A DNA stretch of 64,000 nucleotides from Bedellia somnulentella (Eukaryota; Arthropoda; Insecta; Lepidoptera; Bedelliidae): the NCBI GenBank assembly GCA_963576735.1, contig OY755170.1:13934567-13998566 (forward strand). Reading direction: 5' to 3'. The translations under genes were made by a program, and so were the position numbers. Of this stretch, positions 56,501-61,204 are shown in pieces (within the stretch, counting starts at the first letter, position 1; the number at the start of each line of letters is the position of its first letter). The notes under the pieces were generated by a model, which saw only the letters and a list, made by a program, of their open reading frames with translations, made no database searches and was not told the DNA's origin.

Positions 56501-58346
56501 ATTTTCATGTCAAAGTCAAAACTTACAGCTAGTCTTAAGTCTAAGAAAAGCTTAGTCAACTCGAATCGCACCCGACGCAAAAGTGCCCTTTTACACTTGC
56601 AGCATTCCCCGCTGTGTTGCGTGGATATGCGTTGCACAAGGTACGATTCGGTGCGGACTATTATGTCATACACACATTATATATAAATATTATTATTATT
56701 TATATATCTACGACGATTTTCCTGATTGAAATTTCCGTCAACTTGTAAGTTTCCTAGGAAACTTTTAAGTTAACGAGTTTGAGGATTTTCCTGGGACATA
56801 CATACTTTACTTTTGCCGTATAGTGCCGGCTTAGAATGTCGCTACCCCTTTCTACCCACGGGTGTCGTAAGAGGCGACTAAGGGTATTGGGGCTTTTTAT
56901 TGGATTTTTGGGCGATGCGGTTGGAGACCCATCACCAAAAACCTTTATTTTACCGCCTTTTCCCCGCTTAACTTCCAAAAGTGCCTGAGGAATTTATAAT
57001 TCCTTGGCTCTGGCAACACCTTCTAGGGAATTATAGCCGTGAGTATATGTATGTATATATACTCAGCCTCCTTCCCAACGCCCGCACAAAACCCTTGGCC
57101 TCCGAACACCATGCCCCACTCACCTCCACAGCGAAGGGGATAAAAATATAGGCTGTCTAGAAGGGCGTGTTTGGCATGCTTTCGCGTCGCAGCCCACACG
57201 GCAGCCGCACTAGCCGCAAGTGTCGTGCGTACCAGAGGGTCAATTAAAATGTATTTCTTTCTTCCTCGCACGATCGAATATTCGGATTTTGATATGTATA
57301 GAACATTTCTTTCTATTCGATGAACCTAACGAAAACTACGGAGTATACTAACTAGTAGTAACACGTATTCTCATATAACAGAAATGTCAAAAATACGAAT
57401 ATTCGATCGTGCGAGGAAGAAAGAAATACATTTTAATATGGGTTAGAAGATATAAGTATGCTTTTTATCGTTCTCGATGTGCAGAGTTGACCCTCAGGCC
57501 AGATGAGACGCCGCGAAGGTACCGACGCAAGTCGCGTTCCAAACTAAGCAAAGATCTTAAAGTGCCTTTCGGAAACCCCTTTTCTTTTAAGAAGTTATCT
57601 TGATAGTACACTTCTACTTTTTTTAAGCTTTCCTTCATTTTGATCATGATGCATGATTTATAGATGTTATTGCCGAGGTTTTTCGTAATCCATAAGCTTG
57701 AACGCTTCTTTGTAGGCAACAGTGAAATTTATCGTATAGATGGTATCTCCTGTCTCATTCCTAACTGCAACGAGAGTTGAACTTTGGGTTCTGGTCTTGG
57801 ATTCAGACTGACATTGTAGCGTTTTGATACAAACACTTTAACACCTCGATGTATCTGTAGTCATTGTGGTATCATCCGTAATTTTTCCGTCGAATCAAAA
57901 GCTTTTTATAATGCATACTAGTCGAGTTCTTTACACACTCGATCTTATGTATAATCTGGTGTAAGGTATGAATGTGGTCTGTGGTACCGAATCCGTTTTG
58001 GAAACCGGTTAGTTCGGTAGGCATAAAGTCATCTAATTTACGAGACAGATAGCCTCTAGAAAATAGGACTCTTTGTAGACACGTCTCAGACGCTATATAA
58101 GCCTGTAGGACTCTGAAATGGTATTGCCACGCTTATCAAAGAACAAAACCACCACACACTGTGTTGAGCAGAAGAGTTACCTTCGCCATACCTGGGCTAC
58201 ACCGGCGAACAAATTATCTATTCCTAAAATATATTAAAGTTGTTAATGTCTTTATTTCATTATAGATCCTGAATGGCGATTTTGTTGCACATGCTCCTAC
58301 GCCGACACCTACCAGTCGATCTGAAAATAAGAAGCAATTCCGATAA
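38514..58346 (+). CDS. Flo1: Flotillin-1 (Flo1), ten coding exons, 446 residues
   Basis: Membrane scaffold of the SPFH/prohibitin-homology family; flotillins oligomerise on the cytosolic face of plasma and endosomal membranes and organise lipid-raft-like domains. The start [18 protein letters not shown] matches the flotillin-1 N-terminus. The SPFH domain covers roughly residues 1-170 ([59 protein letters not shown]). The flotillin coiled-coil region follows, about 175-365, rich in Glu-Ala ([29 protein letters not shown]). C-terminal oligomerisation region about 366-420 and a short Pro/Thr tail ([11 protein letters not shown]). Exons: 38514-38565, 40743-40906, 41792-41971, 42255-42338, 42967-43185, 48915-49075, 50317-50425, 53517-53642, 54515-54679, 58266-58346. 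All junctions are GT-AG and keep frame. Known flotillin-1 proteins are about 426-428 residues, so length fits. The human palmitoylated Cys34 site appears to be Ala here (VWPAVQ). Promoter and 3' UTR ends were not determined. Confidence 0.95.
40743..40906 (+). CDS. Flo1: Flo1 coding exon 2
   Basis: Acceptor tttttcag, donor gtaata. Encodes residues 18-72: [30 protein letters not shown] and [12 protein letters not shown], core SPFH strands. Confidence 0.95.
40934..41529. mobile_element. 596-bp hAT-type MITE in Flo1 intron 2
   Basis: Terminal inverted repeats tagggattgcaa / tagggaatgcaa (right end reverse-complemented), one mismatch. The 8-bp direct duplication GTAGTAAT flanks it (40926-40933, 41530-41537), diagnostic for hAT insertion. 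Subterminal gggatcccgcggg-like repeats occur at both ends, a common arrangement for transposase binding. No transposase gene. Starts only 27 bp after the exon 2 donor. Confidence 0.8.
41792..41971 (+). CDS. Flo1: Flo1 coding exon 3
   Basis: Acceptor ttatttaaag, donor gtatag. Encodes residues 73-132, [20 protein letters not shown] to [12 protein letters not shown], the best-conserved SPFH block. Confidence 0.95.
42045..42165 (-). mobile_element. RTE-like short fragment in Flo1 intron 3
   Basis: The phrase tttcccactgctgggcaaag-gtctc with cagtacacaaccactctgg matches, antisense, the common 3' region of insect RTE elements (compare 34110-34175 on +). Confidence 0.5.
42255..42338 (+). CDS. Flo1: Flo1 coding exon 4
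   Basis: Acceptor aattttag, donor gtatgt. Residues 133-160, [13 protein letters not shown] to KDIRDEE. Confidence 0.95.
42967..43185 (+). CDS. Flo1: Flo1 coding exon 5
   Basis: Acceptor ttccgtag, donor gtgagt. Residues 161-233: [19 protein letters not shown] through [16 protein letters not shown]; beginning of the coiled-coil region. Confidence 0.95.
43216..43560 (+). repeat. Family B tRNA-derived SINE, diverged, in intron 5
   Basis: Head gatgtgggtagaacatcttt and tttgaattccggctcggg; body gaaaacatcgcgaggaaacc, cacgtggctatgttgaac. A GC-rich stretch (about 43325-43475) is inserted in the body. Confidence 0.5.
43944..44041 (+). repeat. Family A repeat, 5' part only
   Basis: ttgtcgtcttaaaataacac to ctttttaagtgatttt. 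Directly followed by family C. Confidence 0.5.
44142..46190 (+). mobile_element. 2.05-kb DNA transposon with intact 560-codon gene, TAA target duplication, in Flo1 intron 5
   Basis: Ends are cactggccaac on both sides in inverted orientation, then tttttggtgc in both arms after a variable A/T run. TAA directly duplicated at 44139-44141 and 46191-46193. Insertion split a family C repeat. One intact gene on + almost fills it. A 3-bp TAA (TWA) duplication recalls PIF/Harbinger, but the protein does not obviously belong there. Confidence 0.75.
44352..46034 (+). CDS. Intact 560-residue protein of the intron-5 transposon; probable transposase of unassigned superfamily
   Basis: No stops or frameshifts over 560 codons. 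N-terminus has paired cysteines: CYIC (16-19) and CKTC (60-63), plus CYFC (96-99), spaced like a ZAD or similar zinc-binding DNA-recognition fold. The C-terminal 320 residues look like an RNase H-like transposase core: Asp257 ([18 protein letters not shown]), Asp311 (FICVDLKMV), a CxxC at 330-333 (YPCFMC) followed by His343, the [12 protein letters not shown] stretch (375-386), and an acidic motif [10 protein letters not shown] (505-514) that could hold the third acidic residue. A CxxC-H insertion between second Asp and Glu is known from several DDE superfamilies. I believe similar uncharacterised proteins are widespread in arthropods, but cannot name the family. It lies in the sense orientation of Flo1. 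Intactness suggests recent activity or selection. Confidence 0.7.
   Translation: MASSSRCCLTNPNSFCYICGEYTFEENRKPITEFVKNAYFAYFNLSIEHQDKPWVPHFVCKTCREHLRQWTNCKRRCMKFGIPMIWREQQNHFNDCYFCLVKIVGINRKNRSKWTYPDIPSAKRPVPHSESVPVPTYHSLPDIEVEQYNEIQANPEIDSDYRELNRTSRFFSQGELNDLIRDLDLSKERAELLASRLKEKNLLSPNTRVTFYRQRERDLLPYFSEDNNLVYCNDIGGLLTRMGLQKYDSTEWRLFIDSSKRSLKCVLLHNGNKHACVPIAHSTRMKEEYEAIALLLEKIKYDNHQWFICVDLKMVNFLLGQQGGYTKYPCFMCLWDSRDKPNHWVRKNWPIRESLAVGKQNVINTPLVPREMIILPPLHIKLGLMKQFVKALDKSGSCFQYITRAFPALSTEKLKAGIFDGPQIRQLIKDDNFATSMNETELAAWNSFVQVIKNFLGNHKAEDYESIVNQMLSCFQKLGCNMSIKVHYLHSHLDCFPHNLGDLSEEQGERFHQDIKVMEDRYQGRWDTHMMADYCWALMRDNPMHKHERKSIKRSFLYTD
46303..46563 (+). repeat. Family A repeat with internal inverted duplication
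   Basis: Starts gccgtgtagtgtcggcttag and ends with a TATG tail, but the stretch after ggggcttttg is replaced by a reverse-complement copy of the preceding 32 bases, creating the foldback at 46357-46426. Confidence 0.7.
46357..46426. repeat. Perfect 32-bp foldback palindrome
   Basis: Arms 46357-46388 and 46395-46426 are exact complements, separated by six bases (aaaatc). Arms begin gtaagaggcgactaacggta. Arises within a family A copy. Confidence 0.9.
46696..46755 (+). repeat. Family A repeat, 3' fragment
   Basis: gctttggctaccccttctag, ggatttatagtcataagtat and TATG tail. Confidence 0.5.
46976..47205 (+). repeat. Family B tRNA-derived SINE
   Basis: Head ttggtagctcagtgggtaga; body acaaaacggcgatgggcctg, tatcacgtgagtacactgtc; tail gtattgataccactgccgac and cggcgttaacgttt. 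Part of the body after the B box is deleted. Confidence 0.65.
47779..48000 (-). repeat. Family A repeat (antisense)
   Basis: ggctataaatccctagaagg to attctaagccggcaca. Several small deletions. Confidence 0.65.
48405..48525 (+). repeat. Family B SINE, middle fragment
   Basis: gtgacaatgtattaatacaa, cggcgataggcctgcccctt, gtgggtactctgaacaccag. Confidence 0.55.
48605..48856 (-). repeat. Family A repeat (antisense), full length, well conserved
   Basis: Starts (CATA)n then ctcacggctataaatcccta; ends ctattctaagtcggcactac. Only 58 bp upstream of Flo1 exon 6. The plus strand is open for 79 codons across it, but this is repeat, not gene. Confidence 0.75.
48915..49075 (+). CDS. Flo1: Flo1 coding exon 6
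   Basis: Acceptor aaattacag, donor gtaata. Residues 234-287: [20 protein letters not shown] to [11 protein letters not shown]. Ends after two bases of an Arg codon completed by exon 7. Confidence 0.95.
49274..49530 (-). repeat. Family A repeat (antisense)
   Basis: (CATA)n, tactcacggctataaatccc, ending attctaagccgacactacac. Confidence 0.7.
49741..49860 (+). repeat. Family A repeat, 3' part, degenerate
   Basis: aaacttccaaaaatggccga, cagctctggcttccccc, tttatagccttgagtatg. Confidence 0.45.
50011..50204. mobile_element. Small MITE-like inverted-repeat element (about 194 bp) in intron 6
   Basis: Left segment gagctaacctgaccgttggt-cctgaccgt and right segment, reverse-complemented, aagctaacctgaccgtcggt-cctaaccgt match with three or four differences over about 35 bp. 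No coding sequence. Exact ends and target duplication unclear. Confidence 0.5.
50317..50425 (+). CDS. Flo1: Flo1 coding exon 7
   Basis: Acceptor attgtcacag, donor gtaagt. Residues 287-323: [20 protein letters not shown] to [13 protein letters not shown], the Glu-Ala repeats characteristic of flotillins. Continuation of the frame into the intron is not coding. Confidence 0.95.
50735..52265 (-). mobile_element. Non-LTR (RTE/endonuclease-RT type) ORF2 relic in Flo1 intron 7
   Basis: Antisense pieces in order from 52265 downward: [54 protein letters not shown] (upstream fingers region), then ADDLCLVA near 51300 (RT motif C), [20 protein letters not shown] and [14 protein letters not shown] near 50930-51050 (C-terminal region). 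Many stops and frameshifts. Confidence 0.6.
53390..53413. repeat. Short perfect inverted repeat
   Basis: tagagtgtct-aaaat-agacactcta in intron 7. Possibly a MITE scar; no other evidence. Confidence 0.6.
53517..53642 (+). CDS. Flo1: Flo1 coding exon 8
   Basis: Acceptor tgtgtttcag, donor gtaatt. Residues 324-365: [20 protein letters not shown] to [11 protein letters not shown]. Confidence 0.95.
53990..54238 (-). repeat. tRNA-derived SINE (antisense), second type
   Basis: On the minus strand the head reads cgtggccaagtggatagtta (A box) and ttagggattcgaatcccgct (B box), then gagagcaacatttatttgga and a body ending in an AT-rich tail. Unlike family B in body sequence. Confidence 0.6.
54515..54679 (+). 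CDS. Flo1: Flo1 coding exon 9
   Basis: Acceptor ttgttatag, donor gtaatg. Residues 366-420: [20 protein letters not shown] to [10 protein letters not shown]. Its last 117 bases, plus the donor and about 38 bases of intron, are duplicated in tandem downstream. Confidence 0.95.
54718..54834 (+). pseudogene. Partial copy 1 of Flo1 exon 9
   Basis: Begins atggtttcatgcagcgatgg and ends aataag, almost identical to exon 9 from its internal Met. Offset from the original is 155 bp. The donor is GC (gcaatg) rather than GT, and there is no acceptor in front: preceding sequence is copied from the start of intron 9. Reading frame intact. Confidence 0.85.
54850..55050 (-). repeat. Family A repeat (antisense) between exon-9 copies 1 and 2
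   Basis: acggctataaatccctagaa to ctattctatgccgacactac, with a deletion in the middle. Confidence 0.6.
55083..55199 (+). pseudogene. Partial copy 2 of Flo1 exon 9
   Basis: More diverged (gtgctttcatgcggcgatgt, atacatcgccgcgcagaaat) but retains GTCGATGTTAATAAG followed by donor gtaatgg. Lacks an acceptor. Confidence 0.8.
55238..55267 (+). pseudogene. Short fragment copy 3 of Flo1 exon 9 end
   Basis: tggactgaagtcgatgtttctaag followed by gtaatc; only the last 24 bases of the exon plus donor. Confidence 0.55.
55296..55396 (+). pseudogene. Partial copy 4 of Flo1 exon 9
   Basis: atggtttcatcggcgcgggg: 16 bases are missing near the start, and the last Lys codon AAG has become TAG. Followed by gtaatattttgtttatgtaa as in the original intron. 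Confidence 0.8.
55435..55542 (+). pseudogene. Partial copy 5 of Flo1 exon 9
   Basis: Offset from copy 4 is 139 bp. Has a 9-base deletion (in frame) and four substitutions near the end; donor gtaatgg intact. Followed by a family A fragment. Confidence 0.8.
55557..55740 (-). repeat. Family A repeat (antisense, partial)
   Basis: tacccacggctataaatccc to agccccaatactcctgg. Confidence 0.55.
55741..55905 (+). repeat. Family A repeat (sense, degenerate), head to head with the preceding copy
   Basis: tttgggcttttaaaagattg, ctgaagctctagctatc and TATG-like tail. Forms a large imperfect inverted pair with 55557-55740. Confidence 0.45.
55910..56810. other. Flo1 intron 9, no recognised feature
   Basis: Frames of 86 (+) and 101 (-) codons overlap at 56368-56686 on opposite strands. 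The + one begins with a hydrophobic run then a basic part; I do not recognise it and do not call it. Confidence 0.3.
56815..57062 (+). repeat. Family A repeat, full length
   Basis: gccgtatagtgccggcttag to gtgagtatatgtatgtatat; good copy. Confidence 0.7.
57243..57437. repeat. 42-bp perfect inverted repeats 111 bp apart
   Basis: Left arm 57243-57284 starts attaaaatgtatttctttct; right arm 57396-57437 is its exact complement. The similarity continues imperfectly inward. Each arm encodes the peptide [10 protein letters not shown] pointing outward, so two divergent short frames share their first ten residues. Confidence 0.85.
57600..58110 (-). mobile_element. RTE-type reverse transcriptase relic in Flo1 intron 9
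   Basis: Antisense frames give [19 protein letters not shown] near 57950-58010, then [18 protein letters not shown] near 57800-57860, and [13 protein letters not shown] near 57660-57700, in the order of RTE RT fingers, palm and motif-B-distal region. Multiple lesions. Confidence 0.6.
58266..58346 (+). CDS. Flo1: Flo1 terminal coding exon 10
   Basis: Acceptor ttcattatag. Phase 0 as required by exon 9. Encodes [19 protein letters not shown] and a short Lys-rich end, stop TAA 58344-58346. The tail is variable in the family, so this exon is assigned from phase, acceptor and context rather than strong similarity. An alternative last exon is possible. Confidence 0.7.
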   Translation: MLNGDFVAHAPTPTPTSRSENKKQFR

Positions 58347-58599
58347 CTTGGGCTTATGGAATATCTTAAATGATAGTAAGTATTAAATATTATTTTCATT
58401 TAAATTGTGCTATATGGAACATGAGCGTGACATGCACTTGAACTGGATCATACTTAGTCTAAGGGTGGCTAGTTATTCATGAGTCGTTACTTCAGTCTCG
58501 AAATGTGGGAGCTAATATAACAATTTCGAATGTTCGAGATATGAATAATGTAACTTATGTAAGTAATTTGAATGGTTTTGTTCATGAAAACCTTCTTGG

Positions 58600-58880
58600 G
58601 GGATTATTTACTAATAAATAAAGAATAAATAAAGGAAAGACAAATTTTTTCTTTCCTTTATTTATTCCCGCCTGTTTCGAAATTTTTCTTTCCTTTTTTT
58701 ATTCTTTATTTATTAATGTAACTTATGTGAGTAATTTGAATATTTTTGTTCATGAAAACCTCATGTGGGGATTGTTACTAATAAATAAAGAATAAACAAA
58801 GGAAAGAAAAACTTCGCGGGTTCGATTCCCGCCTGTGTCGAAGATTTTTTTCCTTTGTTTATTGTTTATTTATTAACTTA
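58600..58880. repeat. tRNA-derived palindromic repeats (two adjacent)
   Basis: Two units: aataaataaagaataaataa-aggaaag and the reversed ctttcctttatttatt, the first around a shortened centre (58600-58720), the second around gcgggttcgattcccgcctg (58775-58870), which is a tRNA T arm plus acceptor 3' strand. Similar 3' context follows the tRNA-like sequence at 33220-33292. May lie in the Flo1 3' UTR or just beyond it. Confidence 0.5.
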
Positions 58881-59524
58881 TGTAAGTATTTATATTTATT
58901 AGTGGCCAGTTGGGCGGAGACTACCGTTTATAACCTTACAGTTCCCCTAATAACATGCGACAAAGTTGCGTCCCAAAAAATTACTTATCAATTAGATAAC
59001 TAGTGAATTTAATTGTATTTAACGTGATGTTCTGTAATTGTTCGAATGAAATGATCATCATGACTCAAGCCAGTAACTAATCGGACTAAAACAATATACA
59101 CACACCTCGTTTATTCCAAAACTGAAACTGTTTTGCTAATAATTAGAATAGAGGTTTGTACATCTTTCTTTGTTTAATGTACATTGTTTCTTACTGCTAT
59201 TATTTACAATTGCTTTGGAAAATCAATTGTGTTATCGAAACAGAGATAATCTTCTTACTTATCCTACTAGTCTTATATCATTGTTGCTAACAATGTATGG
59301 CAATATTGCCTTACCTTGTAAATTTGAATTGGTCAAAAATATTTGTTTGTAAACTATGATGTAATTGTATATTTATTAAAATATTTACGATGGTTTCATG
59401 TTTTAATTTTGTCCGGTTTTATCAGCGTTGTTTTTTTATGCTATTGAAATAAGTAATTCTTTTAGTATTGGTTTAACGAGTATTTACTACAATGACGGTC
59501 TAAGCTATGATTCATGATCTGTTT

Positions 59525-59645
59525 TACTTACTTACTTACTTATACTCACGGCTGTATATCCCTAGAAGGGGTAGCCAGAGCTAAGGAATTAGAAATTACT
59601 CAGCCACTTTTGGAAATGTGCGTGGGGAAAAGATGGTAAAAATAG
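59525..59645 (-). repeat. Family A repeat, 3' half (antisense)
   Basis: Starts (CTTA)n rather than (CATA)n, then atactcacggctgtatatcc and agccagagctaaggaattag; ends at ggggaaaagatggtaaaaat. Confidence 0.6.
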
Positions 59646-59875
59646 ATCTGTTTTGTATATACAAATATATTTTTGCGGATGTGTATTCGCAATATTCAGT
59701 GCACACTTTGCCTAGTGCGTCCTACCTCCGGTTCTAAAGTTGGAAAGAGAAAATATGTACATCCTGTGTCTGTATTTAACAGGGTATATATGTTACTGTA
59801 AAAGCTCGAACTTGCAGTAAATCTTAAGATATACATTAATGGCACGGTGAATGTTGAAATACCTCACAGTTAATT

Positions 59876-59915
59876 GACCAAAAAGGCAAATACCGATGTA
59901 TTTGTCTTTTTGGTC
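59876..59915. repeat. Hairpin, 18-bp arms, 4-base loop
   Basis: gaccaaaaaggcaaatac-cgat-gtatttgtctttttggtc; one G-T pair, otherwise perfect. Confidence 0.75.
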
Positions 59916-60504
59916 TGTATATATAATAAATATTTTTGTTACAAATAAATGTCAAGTTTGTGTAACATATAATTGGCACAATAAAGTGTTATTTGATGTC
60001 CCTGTTCTAACCTAACCAAACCAACATCTACCAGCTGACAGTGGTAAAACCTAGCATATACCGAATTCGAGTGGTGATAGCTCGGAAAAATCCTCGTATT
60101 TTCATAAATATTTAAATCTATCAACTTGTGTCGGTAAATCCTAAGACTATCATTCAGATCTTAAGATTTACCATAGTTCGAACTTTAACAGTAACCATAG
60201 ATATAAAAGCACTAGATCGGCAGTAAGTGACCAACGTCTTGCATAAACGTCAACAAACGCAGGACCTCTTACGGATACGACAACGGCCTATAACGGTTTT
60301 ATCATCAAACATGGACGAAAATAACTGTCTTATTTTCGTTAATTTAAATCTCAACTTTTGCGTTTTTTATATATTTTTTAATAATTAACAGCACGAAATC
60401 TATTTGCCAAACATAAACTTTTAAGCCATTCATGTCCAAATTAAGACTGTAATAATTACCAATCTATATTCTTTATTATAGATCTAAAATGTATGTAAAA
60501 TGAT

Positions 60505-60672
60505 GACAGTGTATTCGTACAAAACGGCGATAGGCCTGCCCCCTATCACGTGAGTACACTGTCCATGCAAAACGTGGGTACTCTGAACAACAGGTGACAA
60601 AGTCACGTGAAGTTCAGAAGTATTAGTACCTCTGCCAACCCCTTCGGGGATAAACGGCGTGAACGTTTATGT
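60505..60672 (+). repeat. Family B SINE, 3' half, well conserved
   Basis: gacagtgtattcgtacaaaa, cggcgataggcctgccccct, acgtgggtactctgaacaac, gtattagtacctctgccaac, cggggataaacggcgtgaac. A good reference for the family tail. Confidence 0.7.
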
Positions 60673-61049
60673 TTATGTTATGTAGATCTAAAATCAAAGT
60701 TTTCAATACCAATATATGATAAAAATATATTCTATCATCATAATATTACAATTACTTTAAATTTTTCAAATTGGCAAAACTAACAAATACGTGAATTTTT
60801 ATAGGGCTAGTATGGAACCCGCCATACTAATGTCACGCACACACACTCATTTACGCACACCGTTATACTTTTTTTTGGTCTCGCCTGTCGTCTTTGTATT
60901 GCCAATTTTAATACTTAAGTATAGCATACGAAATCTTTGACAGTAACATATATATTATTGGAATGATGCTTGTCTATAAACAGAGATTTATTGTAAAGAA
61001 TTAGACATAGACTCAGTTCAAGTCATGGTGCATTTTCCCGTAATGGTAG

Positions 61050-61200
61050 CAATGTTGCATTTTCTCTAAACATCAAAAGAAATGTTGTTTCCTCGTGTTC
61101 AATGTACTCATCTTTGCCACATGTCTTACTTAGCCATGTGGGAAATTTTTACTTCACCGTAAACAATCGTAATAAAGTTCACAAAATAAACTATAAGATG
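61050..61200 (-). repeat. Family B SINE remnant (antisense, degenerate)
   Basis: cttagccatgtgggaaattt, ttcaccgtaaacaatcgtaa resemble the reversed middle of family B. Confidence 0.3.
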
Positions 61201-61204
61201 TGAA

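Noticed and set aside
56426..56686. 86-codon gene in Flo1 intron 9
   Set aside because: Opposite-strand frame of similar length, no recognised domain, AT-rich intron context.
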